From Oryzias latipes (lineage: Eukaryota > Chordata > Actinopteri > Beloniformes > Adrianichthyidae): 64,000 nt of DNA. A program made the position numbers and the translations under genes. The notes beneath the pieces were generated by a model that saw only the letters and a program-made list of their open reading frames with translations, was not told where the DNA came from and did no database searches. Shown piece after piece: positions 12,301-24,860 of the stretch. Numbering within the stretch: position 1 is the first letter of the stretch; each line of letters opens with the position of its first letter. Location: NCBI RefSeq assembly GCF_002234675.1, contig NC_019859.2, positions 28,391,973 through 28,455,972 on the forward strand, read 5' to 3'.

Positions 12301-12780
12301 TTCATGAGCTAAACAGTGTGATACTGCTACGGCCCCGACAGGCAAACCTGTCCAAGTCTAGGGGAAATCACAACAGGGTCATTACATATGAACGATATAT
12401 AAGGCAGCTTAGCTTTTTCATGATTATCCAGGAGGTTTAGTTCCATGCAGACATCCAGAATGCATCGTGAGACACTTTTGCACTGCAGTTTTGTCGTGAA
12501 CATTCCCACACGTATGAAGCTTGTTTTATTTCCTTTATGTGTTGGCAGGACTTTTGGAAAGTGTTCTGGAGAACAGATGGTGATTGGCTCCTCTTCCAGG
12601 ATGTATTTGCTTCGGCAGATGATTTCTGCACGTCTGGTTCTTCTGATCAGCTTTTTATTGCGCCAAATCATCAGCTGCCATGCTGACAGTCTGCAGTCAG
12701 AAGAAGCGGCTGGACGTGAGCCACCACCATCCACAGGACCAACAAAACAACAACACAATTTTAGCTCAAATTCACAAAAC
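12301..12780. other. Unassigned sequence downstream of gprc5b
   Basis: Open frames of 116 aa (plus, 12445-12795) and 157 aa (minus, 12327-12800) overlap here on opposite strands. Neither matches a family I know. On the minus strand this is just past the likely gprc5b cleavage site, and a TTGTTGTTTTGTTGG stretch close to that site would suit a downstream GU-rich element. Confidence 0.35.
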
Positions 12781-12786
12781 TTTATT
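12781..12786 (-). terminator. gprc5b: Candidate gprc5b poly(A) signal
   Basis: AATAAA on the minus strand is followed by TTTTGTG and then a long GT-rich tract, the usual arrangement of a vertebrate cleavage site. It lies about 2.85 kb beyond the gprc5b stop codon. Other signals inside the interval (for example near 14397) could be used instead. Confidence 0.4.
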
Positions 12787-15640
12787 AACATTTGAAGCAC
12801 TTCAAATATAAAGTGATGCTGGAGGGGGGATGAACATAGAAGAGTTTTCCATCCTTGTTAGTTCATCCACTCTGACTCTGAGGTCGCAGGTCACAGAGGC
12901 AGGTTTAAAAACGATGCACTTGAAAGCTGTAAAAGTGAAACAGCGGCACAGGAAGAAGATCACAAAAACATCACGCTGAACTGAAGGTTTTCAGCTCAGA
13001 CCTGCACTTTACGTCCCATGTGAAAAGCTCCTACCTGGAGCTGAATCTGATTTAAATGACACCCCCCCTCAAGTGTTTGGATTGTTTGGCCTTTATGTTC
13101 TTAGAAATACTGATTGTAAACACCCTGATGAACAAAGAAACAACACAGCCGATCTTTCTGTTAGGGTCCATGGCAGAGGTTTTTATATTGCTTCATAAAC
13201 TCATAACTTAGTTATGGATGATCAAACCGCAGAACTCAAGCGTCCACAGTCTGAAGAGAATCCATTTAAAATGAAGCGCCCTGGAGGCCACAGGCCCAAA
13301 TCCGCTGAAAGTTTCCTGATGAGGAAACAAGAACAAACAGCGTCATTGCTCCACTGCTCCTCATGGGGGCGCCAAACAAAACTGAAGTCAAGGGGAAGCA
13401 GGAGCGAGAGTGTGGGTTCACACACACTTTGTCTGGTTCTGCTGGAGTTTGTTTCCTTTTAAAGTGCAATGAAGCTCATCTGGGTTTCTGGGAGGACCAG
13501 GCCTGAACTGGATGAAGCTTCAGTTTCTCCTTTTGTCGTTATTTGTTTTTAGGCGACGCCTTAAAACACTTTAGCCAGCTTTCAAAGAAATAAGGAGTTC
13601 TATGGTTCTGGCCGAGTGAGCCCTCATGATCATAGGACAAACTTAGCTGAATATTTAACCTGGCTTCAACTCTTTGAATCCACAGTGAAAACTCTGTTTC
13701 ACCACCAAAAACAAAAGACATTGCATAGTTTTTGTTCAGATATACACACTATCAAAATGTATAAATGTACTTATTTATGTTTTTCCATTTGTTTAATATT
13801 TAAAGTCATTTTTCCATAATTTTCCATATTTATGTAGTTTTTTGTTTTTAAAATTCTAGAAAGTTTTTATAATACTTTACAGTTTCAAATGAGAGGGAGG
13901 TGCTATCAATTTGGCCACGCCGTAAACATACATAGGCACGAGAAATGTGGAAATAAATAAAAGTAGAAATGTTTCGCTTGTACCTCTGAACAAAAATATA
14001 TTATGTCTTCTAAATGTCCTGCAGTTTTTCAAGGTTGTTGTGTCCGGTGGCAGAGAGACATTACAAAGTTACATGGCTTTATTTTACGCTTCTGAATGCA
14101 CCAGAGACAGGAAGTGTCCTGCTGTCTGCAGTCGCCATGGGAACCCTGAAATGCAGCCAACAAGCCAGCTGCGTGGGCGTCTGCTGCTAATTTACATCAA
14201 TATACTAGAGGCAGATTTGAGGAAAGTGCAGTTTTATGCAACATATATTATTATTAAACATTCACTCGTGTCAAAACACTGGTTTGAAGCTGCTCTTCAT
14301 CATCTTCCTCATCCTCACAATAAACAAAGCAAAAAAAAAAGAGAAAGAATTTTATGAAATTTTAGCTCTCCTCAAGCCCCTTTAGTCAAGAATTGATTTA
14401 TTATTATTAGAATTTTTGGACTGACCAGAATAATGCAGACAGCAGCTCACATGACTATGGATGCTAAAATGCATGTATATTCTTTGCAAACACAGCAGTT
14501 TCAATGATTTTAAATATTTGACTGTGATGTAAACAGAGAATGGAGTGGAGTCTTTCTTATTCACTTTTCTATAAAGCACTTTTGAAAATGTATATATACA
14601 TTCACACGTTTTACGTCGTTTCTGAAGCCGAAGTTGTTGCTGATCCTGTCGCATCAGCAGCAAAACATGACAGACGCTGCACAAAACACTAAAGCTGAGC
14701 TCTCCTCTGCTCTGTGACAGCCCCATTGTTCCTGGTTTGGTCTGCTTTCACACACACGACACTCTCAGCAGAGACCCAAGAACACAAGCTGACCAAACTG
14801 CCTGGAAACATCCTGCACTTCCCACAGCTCTTCATTTGGGGGCGCTGTTGTTTAAAACAAGCTCTGACCAGGACCAAAATAATCCAGAAGAAGAAAAGTG
14901 TCCTCTAACTCTCATCTCTGAAGAAACTCCTGCAGCTTCTCACCCCATCACCTTTACCCAGCAGACATTTTCAAACTGTCTTTGTTCCTGCTTCTGCAGA
15001 TTTAGATTATGGCTGTTTTGTTCTCGGAGCTGACAGCATCTCCTCCCTTTGGTTCTCCTCTTCTCTTTGGTCCATCATTTTATTTTCATTTACTGAAGCT
15101 AACAACAGTAAAAGCTGGTTTTCTTTTACCAAGCCGAAATCAGATTGTGTTGGGCATCATTTCTGATAGAATAGACTGGATTTTACTGCTGCCTCTATCC
15201 TAAAAGCTGAAGGAGGCCGTTTTCATAAATGCAGTTCTCTGGAGTTTTGCTCTGATGTTGAGTTGTTTCACTAAATTGGTTCATGGACGTCCCTTTAGAT
15301 GAGAGGGAAGATGTGGGTCTCTAACCTTGTCTGCCTAAAACTATGGCAATTCCTTTGTTTAAACATGTTCATGATCATAAACACTTATCATAAAAAGCTT
15401 TCCTATGCAGCGTATGATTTGTTTTTTAGTTTACATGAAGTTTTTGTTTCATTGTGAGTCATTGCTTGTTGATCGGAGCATCTCTAACTGCAGCTGCCTC
15501 TGGTTTCTCCTCTGGGAAGAGGCGCAGAAGAAATGTAATTTTGGTCTAAAGTGAGGAATTCACATAACAAACACAGTAAAGCACTGTCTTCATCACAGCC
15601 ATCTGGACGTTTCCTGTCCAACTCCTCTCTTCCTTTTTGG
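12787..15640 (-). other. gprc5b: Probable 3' UTR of gprc5b
   Basis: This 2.85-kb stretch directly follows the gprc5b stop codon, has no recognisable transposon ends, and is bounded by a plausible poly(A) signal. Scattered short open frames in both directions show no domain content. A long 3' UTR is inferred from the absence of repeats and the position of the signal. The boundary is not proven. Confidence 0.45.
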
Positions 15641-18600
15641 CTACCATAAGCGTCGTCCAGTGTAGGTGATGGGCGCTGTGGGCATCTGCAGAAAAACAGT
15701 GAGCGTTGGCAAAATTGCTGGTATTTTGGTCAAACCAGAGAGGTTTGGGTCCAACTTACGGTTCCGCCGTTCATGACCAAAGCCATCTCAGTGGGCTGGT
15801 AGACGTGGCCTCTGAAGGCGATGCCGGGGCGGCTGCCGTGGTAAGTTGCACTTCGGAGGCCTGGGTTAAATTCAAGCATGAGGTATTTAGACATTTCTGT
15901 GATAATCTGTTCATGCATAAATAACAGAAGATGCAAAAACTGTTAAAGGATATTTTAGAAGTCTGACAAAAGTATTAAATGCTGAAGGGGTTAAGATCAG
16001 CAAGAAATAACATTGAAAAAACGGATTTTAAACAAATCTCAAAAAGGAGAGGCAACAATAAAATAAGGAAGAATGAAAACAGAACAACGGTACGCAGACC
16101 TACAAATACTACAATGCTGCAATCAAAACTGCCTGGGCCCTGCAACAGACTGGTGACCTGTTCAGGATGCCCCCTGCCTTCGCCCACGAGTTGCCGGGAT
16201 AGGCACCGAATGGGTGATGAGAAAGGAATGAATGAAAACTGCCTTGGCTGAAAAATCTTTTTAGCAGAAAGTTCTCCACAGTTTTATCAATCAAAGCATA
16301 TATTACATATAAGCTATGTAGATATTACACTCTTAATTGGACTTCATCGGCTAAAAACTAAAATAAAGAAAGAAAGAAAAGAAAAATTCCAACCCCGCTG
16401 AGCTTAAAGCAACAGCCTATCAAATCAAACCGCCAATATGGAACTCCTGAACATTTCATGCACTGAAATCCATTTAAAAAAACAGAAAATTGTGAATTTT
16501 GCTTATGTAAGAGATTATATAAAACCCACAATGATATTAACTGGACTGAAAAAATAATCTTTGTAGCTGAAAGTCTGAAAGAGCAAAAATATTAGATGGA
16601 TTCTGGTTTTTCTGATGTATTTGCCATCAGCATCAACAGCTGAATGGTTAAAAAAAAACTTAAAAGTGAGGAAACAAAAGTTAAAGGAGGAATTTCTAGA
16701 AGCTTAGACATCAGAATGATTGAAGTAGCTGAGAGCTGGAGATTTTAAAACAAAAATAAAACTGGAGGAGAAGCAGTTTACGATCTGAATGACATCTCCG
16801 TGATTGCATCCTAAGGAAATCCTCTGAAATGTCTTTCAATCCTCAAATGAAATTTTTGCAAACCAGGACCTTCAAATGAGTCACCACCTCCACTTCTGAG
16901 GCCATACTTCTCAACCAGATAGAGGTGCTTTTCCCTGGGAGTGGGGAGCTTCTCCCCCCAGGTGGAGGTGTTTAATGTTTTTTTTGTTCAGGAAGCACGG
17001 AGCGTGAGATCAACAGGTGGACAGCTGCAGTGTCTGCTGTACTAAAGTCATTGCATTGATTCCATGTGTCGAAAGCTAAAAAGGCAAAGCTCTCAATTTA
17101 GCAGTCAATCCATGTTCCTACCCTCACACTTGGTCAAGAGTTCTGGGTCATGACTGGAAGGATAAAGTCTTGGACACAAATGGCTGAAATGAGTTTATCT
17201 CCTTTAGAGACAGGATTACAAGTTTAGTCCCAGGAGGAGCTTGGAGAAGACCTGCTGCTTCTCCACATCTGGAGAGGCCTGCTGAGTTGGATCAGACATC
17301 TCTTTTGAATGCTTGCTAGCAGCTTGCTGAGAGAAACCTCACCTCACTGCTGCACAGAAGTCATTGAGAAGAATTCACATCAAAGCTCTAAAACTCAAGA
17401 CCTTGAGGGCCAGTGTCCTGCGTATTTACCAACAAATCTTCCATTGAAGCTCCTTAGTGGCAAAACACACCTGATCCAGGAACTCATTAAAAGATAAGGC
17501 AGGATTTTTTGATAGATGCTGGCCTTTGGGGCCTGGAGTCTGACACCCCTGAGAATATTCACCTTCACTAACTGTGCTTCAAACAGAACCATGAAGTGAT
17601 CAGGAATCTCTTGAGTAATTTGTCTTTTAGACGTCATCTCTAAAAGAGATATTCACAGGCAAGTTGACATAAAAGTCAATAGATATCCTTCCATCCACCC
17701 ATTTTCTTTTACTTATCTGGAGCCAGAATTCTTGGCAGAGATGTTCAGACCTCCATCCAGTTTTCAGCAATTGTTTTAGGGAAGGCCTGTGGTCCCAGTT
17801 CAGCTAAGAGGCATGGTTCCTCCAGTGCATCTTGTTCTTCTCTGGGGGGGGGGCTCCTCCAGGGACATACCCAGAATTTCCCACAAGGCAGATGGGAGAA
17901 TTCAAAAGATTCTCCCAGCAACCTGAACTTTTCTTTCTCGATGTGACGGCATACCAGCGCTTATCTAGATGTCCTACCTCTGTACTCTGTCTCTAACAGC
18001 TGGCCAACCACAATGTAGTTGAAACTCAATTCAGCTGCTTGTCTATGGGATGTTGTCCTTTCAAGAGATGAGGGTAGGAACACTGACACTGACTGAGTAG
18101 ATCAAGAGCTTTGCCATTTAGCTCATTGCATTCCCACATAAATGCAACCAATGCTGTTGTCTGCCTGTTAATCTCACACTCCACCCTTCCTTCACCCGTG
18201 AACATGACCCAGAATACTTAGACGTCTTCATCTGGGGCAACTTGGTCTCCACCTTTCCAGAGAAACCCCTTTTTTCTTTTCGAGGACCGTGTCCTCTGAC
18301 TTGGAGGAGGCTATTCTCATTCCAGCCACTTCACACCTGGCTGCAAACTACCCGAGTGGATACTGAATATCTTGGATTGATGAAGCCGAAGGAACAACAT
18401 TGAGGTGTAACCTGTGATTCTCAGACTTAGCTTCCTCTGACTCATGGCTGCACTTAGAGGTTGTGTGCAAATGACAAATAAACAGAAGCAATGGGCTCAT
18501 CCAGACGATCCAAACTGACGTGGATCTATTTGTTATTTAAATGAATAGATTTAAAAATTTCAAGAATTTCAGGTAGCACATTCCTTCGTTTTGAGACTCT

Positions 18601-20908
18601 GATCTTTTAGTTTATGACTTAGTTTTCTTTAGACTTCCCTTTCATTTATGTGGTTTTAGTTTGTCACAACCTTTTTAAAATAAATTTTTACTTATGACAG
18701 TAATGCCATTTTAATAAAACGGTTAAATATTGTGGGAAGGGCATAAGAAGATGGAAAGAACTCTGATTCGCCTGTTGAGGAAGCTGTCAATAAGTTGAGA
18801 CGTGGCGTCTGGATTTTTAGTCTTATTACCTGAAATGTTTTGTCAGTTATCTAAGTAGCTTCATCAGTCTAAAAAGTGGTGTTCTTCCTTTGAGGGGTGG
18901 GGGTGGGGGCGCAACAGTTTGGGGTTTCACATAAATGTCATAGCAGATCTACTATTGATTATAAGAACTATGGAAATGTTTGAACATGGATCAGAATTCA
19001 GGGTTTTGCTTTGGTTTTTGCTTCTGTTCTGTTCTGTCATTATTTGAGTTCTGTTTACTGTTTTATTTTGAATCAGAATCGGAATCTTTTATTATCATTA
19101 TGCAGTGCACAACAAAATTATTTTAAGGTTTCAAGGTATTTAGGTTTCCTGTATGTAGTAGTTTTGAGTTTAACTTCCCTGGTCCCAATCTCTCCTGATT
19201 GTTTTCACCTGTGTCTTGTCAGTTCTGTTTGCATTTAAGTCTTGTCTCTGCCTTCCTCTTGTGCTGGTCCATACCATCATTTACCTGTCTTCCTGTTACC
19301 CCAACGGTTTGTTATGTTTGGTTTCCCCTGCTCCGCAGTGCTTTTTGTTTTACAAGAATTCAACCCTTTTCTCTTGGAACCACCTGCCTCCTCGCCTTTG
19401 CATTTTGGGTCCTTTGTCAACCTGCCTTACCTGACATCAGATGTAAAAACAGGGGTTAACAGTTTCTAAATCAGCTTATTTTATACCCCCAATTATTCAA
19501 TCATGTGTATTTTTTACTTCTCTTTGTTTAAATGCTGACAGGAACATCAGTTAGTGTTGGTGAACCTAAATGAACCTTTGGTCTTAAAACTGATACAAGG
19601 AGGTCCTTTGTCTTTCAACTATCCCCACTTTCACAGGACAACTCAGCATCCATTTATGCTGAGAGTTGCCTAGCAACAGTGTGCTCTTCTCACTCAGTGT
19701 GGTGCTCAAATACCAGTGTGCTCAGCCTCAGCTGATGTGATGGAGACTAAAAGGTATGGGGTCTGATATGGTTTTCAGACAAATGCTGTGTTTCACCTAC
19801 TTGAGCTGTGCTCCTCCATGGAGAAGGCCTGGTTTTCCTGGAAGGAGGGGTGGGAATGTCCAGATAGCTCCTCTCCATATTGTCTGGTTGGAGACCTCTG
19901 GCTGCCGTCAAAGAGGTCCTCCGAGCCAGGTGGGGGAGTTTTCTTGAGACACAGATGTGACTCTGGTATGGCATGGAACAGCAACAGGATCCATCCCTGG
20001 ATCACCAGGGCCACAGCCAGAGCAGGCTCATCCAACACCTTTGTATCCCTGCCTACTCCACCCCTCTCTTTGTTCCCCCTTCCCCTCAATACCTGGCTGC
20101 CGTAAAGGTAAAATCCCAGCCAGCCCACCCACAGCAAGGCTGATGCCAGACTGGACAGGAAGACCCAGACGGCGTTACACTTCCAGCTTCCTCTGTCATT
20201 CTCACCCTCTCTGTCCTCCTCGCTGTCATCCCCTCCATCTGCTGCCAGCTCTCCTCCACACAGAATTACAGTCAGAGACAGGCCCATAGCGATGAGGAGC
20301 AAGCCCAAAGTGTAGCTGCAGGTCAGGGCGAAGTCCAAGGGTGGGTACTCACAAGCGGGGTGTCCCTCCCGAACCACAGTCAGCAGAACCCATTCAGCAG
20401 AGATGATCCCCTGAACCAAAGCCAGAGCCAAACCCAGTGCTGCCAGGGCACTTCCTGAAGGGCTTGGCTGGCCCCCCACCAGTCTCCTGAGCCGCACCCC
20501 CTGCACTAGCAAGCTCGAGAAGCACAAAGCAAACAGGGGGCCCCAGAAGGCCCTCCGCACCACACACAGCACCTGCGTCTTCCCCACCAGAAATGCCAGA
20601 GAGATGGTAAACAGCCCCAGGAGTGTGCCCAGCAGCAGGAGGAGGGGGCCAAGGCCAGAGCGCCGTGAAGGGTCGGACACCCCCTGGATCTTGATGATCA
20701 GAAGAACCGCCAGAACCAGAGAGGTGAGGCCACCACCGCATGCCACCACCTCCAGAACGATTCCCCATATCGCCTCCAGGTCACACAGCACTCTGTAGGG
20801 GGGGTCCACATCTGGCCCACACCCACGGGGAGAAGGGGGAACAGTGGGATGGGGGGAGGCCAGGGCTGCCATCAACAAGAGGCAGATGATGACAGGAATG
20901 AGAGCCAT
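15641..20908 (-). CDS. gprc5b: gprc5b-like orphan class C receptor, complete 417 aa
   Basis: GPRC5B is a retinoic-acid-inducible orphan GPCR of class C with a short ectodomain, found at the plasma membrane and in extracellular vesicles. Coding exons are 20908-19801, 15860-15760 and 15685-15641, joined by GT-AG introns. The first donor (A|GTAGGT) splits a Ser codon and keeps the frame. The protein has a signal peptide (about 1-18), a short Cys-containing ectodomain (C30, C42) and seven hydrophobic segments near 47-74, 85-108, 118-140, 152-178, 191-217, 244-270 and 295-320. The C-tail contains VYQPTEMALVMNGGT and ends MPTAPITYTGRRLW, matching the GPRC5B tail rather than GPRC5A/D. The ATG follows an acceptor directly, so the first exon is non-coding. 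An acidic stretch (222-238) between TM5 and TM6 is unusual. The choice of 5B also rests on the knop1 neighbour. Which teleost paralogue it is cannot be told. Confidence 0.92.
16110..16225 (+). repeat. LINE (L2-like) 3' tail in gprc5b intron
   Basis: The segment reads CAACAGACTGGTGACCTGTT, GCCCCCTGCCTTCGCCC and GCCGGGATAGGCACC, the characteristic 3' end of fish L2-type LINEs (dispersed in thousands of copies). Confidence 0.55.
17030..17340 (+). pseudogene. LINE reverse transcriptase relic, plus orientation
   Basis: Translation gives KAKKAKLSI, VPTLTLGQEFWVMTGRIKS, AEMSLSPLETGLQV and LLLHIWRGLLSWIRHL, matching the post-RT block of the common fish RTE/L2-like LINE (YxPTLTYGHELWVMTE...LLLHIERSQLRW). 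It is interrupted by stops. Confidence 0.6.
17700..18450 (-). pseudogene. LINE reverse transcriptase relic, minus orientation
   Basis: The minus strand carries the same LINE family as 17030-17340 in opposite direction, with HLPCGKFWVCPW and NGKALDLL type blocks, and the GGCTGCAAACTACCCGAGTG segment near 18340 that belongs to its RT domain. Strongly decayed. Confidence 0.5.
19003..19437 (+). repeat. Old degenerate gypsy-type solo LTR
   Basis: It aligns by eye along its length with the clean solo LTR at 33685-34093: shared blocks include CTGTTTTATTTTGAA, AAGTCTTGTCTCTGCCTTCC and TTGTGCT(A/G)GTCCAT, and a TGACA end at about 19437. A short fish repeat (about 19072-19121, ending CACAACAAAATT) has inserted into it. 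The ends are too worn to give a target duplication. Confidence 0.55.
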
Positions 20909-22645
20909 CTAAAGAAGTGGAACAAAGAGATGAAAAGGTAGCAGCCAGGTAATATCCAACAGACACACAACCACACACACACACACACATAGGGAGAGCT
21001 GTTGACCTCTGGCTGGCTGGTCGCAGTCTGCCCATGTATCAAAGTGTAGAACATATTTGTCCTTGTGTGAATAGGACTGGAACTTTAAGTGCGGTAGAAA
21101 AGCACACAGGTGCAGACCATTGACATTGGGACACAGACTCACAGCTACATGAAAAAAAGACACACAAACAAGTAAACCCTCACGTATGTACAAATGTATA
21201 TGTACAGACACAGATGCACAGAAACACACACACCTTAATGAACACACATGTCTACACAGGCTTGCTGCACAGAACAGAACTGCATTTAGCACAGGGCAGG
21301 AGTTTCCATGGATACGGGAGACAGCGTGGGCTGCTCCATTTTACACCGGGCTCTTGAGGAGTCAAGTTCAGCGCCGCAAATCACAGACAAATACATTCAG
21401 AGCAGAAAGAAAGTCTACTTGCGCCCATTTCTGATCAGAGATGGTCAACAGAAAGTAATATTTTCATACCCAACATAAGAATATGAATCTGCGCTTCAGA
21501 AAAATTGCTCGGAAACTAGAAATGTTAAGCTCAGAAACTGTATGTTAATAAGATGTCGCTGGTTTTTGATTTTCAGCACACTAAACAGCTTATTCAGTAA
21601 GAGGATTAGAACAAGCATCACTGTGTCCCTTGCAGAGGCGGAAGGACGTCAACAGAGACAGAGTATGTACCTGGAGGAGGACATTTACCACAGACGGTTG
21701 TCTCACAGCTGAATTTCACACCAAAATCTGATTCCACAGTGCTTATTAACCTCGTAGGACCTGCCGCTCACATTTTGGGTTATGTTATCACAGTCGTTAA
21801 TTCTGCTTAATTGGAGCCCTGCAACGACGTGTAGAGGGTTAGTTCAAATATTAGCTCGGGTCTTAGGAGGTAAATACAAAAACCCAGAGAGATAGTCATC
21901 TCAAACTACACAGGTCTCAGTTTACTCTTTCAAGTCCACAACAAGAGAAAACCTAAAGAAGAAAGGAGTACACTAACAGGAGAATGATTGCAGACCATTT
22001 CTAAATGCATAGATCTCAATACTTTTTACATGTTCTTCTTACATCTCATCAAAAGACCTTCTCACAACAGTCTGCATGAATCCATGCTAGACCACAGTTT
22101 TTCTCCTGGTCTGGCTACTCTTTGTTCAAACTCAAACTGTCCAAACCAATCAGTCTGAGCCTGGCTGTTGTTCCCATAAACAGTTTTACACCTAAAGCTG
22201 TATTTCCTATCTGCCTCTATGGTCTTTTTAACACGATGGTGGGGGTGTTACATAACACCAGAGTACACTGACCTGAGATCTAGACCACCTCTGCAAGCTG
22301 GCCTTGGCACGGTTCACTTAACTGTGTCAGTATACAGAACTCACCAGTGTTTTTCAGTCGTGTGTTAATTGAAAGTCCTGACTGTGATCTGAGATGTGAA
22401 AGTTTCTGAGTCTCTGCTTTCCTGTTATGAAAGTGTTAATGTGCATGTGTGTCACTAATTAATTAATTAATTTGTTGTAAAAATGTAGTTTTAAGGTTTC
22501 ATATCTAATCAGATGCAGCAAAAGTTTGAACTTCCCCCAAACAAAGGATATTTAAAATGCTGTAAGACTTCACGCTGGAAGCTTTGAGAACAAAGAGAAC
22601 AAAGACAAACAAAAGCTTCGTCTCATTCAATCGTGTCAAACTCAC
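20909..22645 (-). other. gprc5b: gprc5b first intron
   Basis: The interval lies between the ATG-adjacent acceptor (TTCCACTTCTTTAG) and a strong donor (CGAG|GTGAGT). It contains a short CA repeat at 20972-20989 and otherwise unremarkable sequence; I see no repeat termini or coding exon in it. Confidence 0.45.
20972..20989. repeat. Short (CA)n microsatellite
   Basis: Nine CA units in gprc5b intron 1, next to a second AC-rich patch. Confidence 0.9.
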
Positions 22646-22850
22646 CTCGGGTGAAATCTCGGTTGTTGACAGACAGGAGGCTCATGAAGGTTCACTCGTA
22701 TATTTGTTGTTTCCAGTTAACAAAGTCGTCCAGGCTGCAGAAACAAAGCGGCTTCCATCGTGAAAACAGCACTTGGACAAAGCAGCTAAATTCTGCTGAT
22801 GCTCTGACCATCCAGCTGCTCCAAGAAGAAGAAGGCACAGTTATGATGCA
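22646..22850 (-). other. gprc5b: Candidate non-coding first exon of gprc5b
   Basis: The coding exon begins exactly at an acceptor, so an upstream exon is required. The best donor on the minus strand in the next 2 kb is TTTCACCCGAG|GTGAGTTT at 22646/22645. The sequence upstream of it is exon-like and is followed by a CT-rich stretch (22880-22980) that could be a TATA-less promoter. The 5' border is a guess. Confidence 0.35.
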
Positions 22851-23089
22851 TGCCTGGCTGCTTCACACACCCACACTATTAAATATATCTTTAGTCCCTT
22901 TAACTCTTCCCTCCCACTCCCCCTCTCCTTCTTTTTCTGTTCCTTCTGTCTGCTCTTCCCTCTACCCGCTTCGCACTGAATCTGCGGAGGTGTTGATTCA
23001 GTCCAGCTTACTTCTGCTCTCCCACGCTGCTTGCATGATTTTCTGCTGCACCTGTATTCAGGAATGAGCTCAGGAGCTTCAGCAGTTCA

Positions 23090-23429
23090 CTGTGAAGACA
23101 GAATAAGTTATCTGTTTGTACATTTGGGTTATTTCCTGCTTCCCAAACACCTGCTAATTTAAATTTTTGAAGAAGGAAAAGACAGTTCTGACATTCATTG
23201 AGATGGGGGATGATTTGTAGACAGTAAATTTGAGGTGCATGTGGTCAATCTGGGAACAAATGACAATCCTGGAACAGGAAAATGCATGATTTCACTGAGT
23301 TTTATTCTCCAAAGGAGATGTTTGTGAGATAAAAAATACATTTTGAAAGAGTTTGTATGTTATCTTTGTGCATGCATAGGTTTTCTCTGGGAACTCCGCC
23401 TTCTTCTCACAGTCCCTAAAACACGCTTC
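23090..23429. other. Intergenic stretch, nothing recognised
   Basis: No open frame, repeat end or splice-bounded unit could be supported between the gprc5b 5' region and the LINE tail at 23430. Confidence 0.4.
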
Positions 23430-23597
23430 TTAAGGTTAATTGATAAATTGTCCCTAGGTGTGAATGTGAGTGTGTATGAGGGTGTGAAGGTGCAAGGTGC
23501 ACCTAACCTTCACCCAATAGTAGCAGGGACAGGCTACAGCATCCCTGTATCCCCAAAAGGGATGCAGCAGGCTAGGAAGATGGATGATGGATGAAGG
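23430..23597 (+). repeat. L2/Maui-type LINE 3' tail
   Basis: It has TTGTCCCTAGGTGTGAATGT, GGGACAGGCTACAGC and the terminal GGATGATGGATGAAGG, the diagnostic tail with short repeats of fish L2-type LINEs. Severely 5' truncated. Confidence 0.65.
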
Positions 23598-23755
23598 TTC
23601 AGGTAGCTCACAAACCCAGAAGGTGACGTTATAGAAATCAATGTTAATAGATGCTCCTGTCAGACTCTTGTCCCTAAAAGCCAGACTTTGAACCCTAGAC
23701 CCTCAACCCTTCGTGTATGTGTGCATATGAAGGTTATACAAGGCACTGAACAGGC

Positions 23756-24497
23756 CCCAGTGGCACAAAAAATGGGTATGCAGCATGTGCGTTGCATAGG
23801 GGCGCCGGCCAAAGGGGGATGGATCACATATTTTTACATCATATGATCAGTAACAGAAGAACATCGTAACTGGTTGGACGCCCCCGCCGCTCCTCCCTCC
23901 CTCACTCGGGTCTTGTACAGAGAGCGCAATGCAGCACGTGTCCGTGAGGGCGCGCTGTTGATGGTTTTTATTTGAATTGTGTGATCATCTGATGACAGCC
24001 CTTTTTAAATGGAAAGGCAAAAGAAAAAACAATCGGGGGATCAAAACAGAAAACGCAAAAGGGACAAAGATGTGGAATGAATGATGAAAGAGAGAGACAG
24101 CAGGCCTTGCAGCTGTACTGAGCAGGATTTACAGCATCAATAATCATGAAGAGAAAAAAGGAGCTTGTTTGTGCTGATATTGTTTTAAATGATTTCTTTA
24201 ACTAGATGTACCAAAACACTGAAATAGTTTTTATCCTTTGACTGAAACAGCGCTAAATGATGATAAAAAGTGGCTCCTCTGGGCAGAAGTAGGGAGAAGT
24301 ATGTGCGATGTGGGTTATACGTTGTTTTTGTTTCTTTTTATATTTTATTATTTTCTTTTTCTTTTTGAGTGACTATTTAGTCTACAGCCTTTTGCTTTTA
24401 ATATCACTTTGGCTAAAAGATATTTTGGATTTTAATTGAACATTTTGAGATTTTTGTGGTCTCATACCCCTATATATTAGGTAGTTGCAGCCCTGCA
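23756..24497 (+). mobile_element. Possible hAT relic with a basic transposase start
   Basis: The right end reads GTTGCAGCCCTG, the complement of the hAT-type start CAGGGCTGCAAC. Inside, a short frame (from about 24009) begins MERQKKKQSGDQNRKRKRD, resembling the basic N-terminus of ZMYM1-like hAT transposases, and then stops. No left terminus or target duplication was found, so the limits are uncertain. Confidence 0.35.
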
Positions 24498-24657
24498 AAA
24501 CCCCTGCATGGTGGAGAGGTCCGAGTTCTTATATCATGTTGTCAGGGTCCACTGTGCCTTAAATATGTCTAGTCAGGTTTAGCTTTAGGACTTTACATTT
24601 TGATTTCTTCTTTTGGTAGGTAAGGTTAAGACGTCTCAGAGGGGTTGTATGTTTTAA

Positions 24658-24860
24658 CCCTTATGCTATCTTAGGCATTTTGACATTGGGAATGAGGTCA
24701 ACTAGACCCCACAAGACAGTGTGCTGAACGTTTTTCTTCAAGGATTTGTGATCTTCACTGGTGTCCATGGATTACATGAAATCTTTCCACCTTTATCCAC
24801 CTTTGTCATGGTAGAGAGAACACGTCAGTGGCATCTTGACCCCATAGGATAGCAAAAGGG
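24658..24860. mobile_element. piggyBac-like MITE, copy 2
   Basis: It starts CCCTTATGCTATC and ends GATAGCAAAAGGG, flanked by TTAA (24654-24657) and TTAT (24861-24864). Its interior matches copy 1 (TTCTTCAAGGATTTGTGATC, CATGGATTACATGAAATC). Confidence 0.8.

Noticed and set aside
12327-12800. 157-aa minus frame as a possible iqck or other gene exon
   Set aside because: No IQ motif or recognisable block, overlapping opposite-strand frame of similar length, and it includes the putative poly(A) signal region of gprc5b.
20394-20768. 124-aa minus frame and several plus frames across gprc5b
   Set aside because: Alternative frames of the gprc5b coding exon without independent support.
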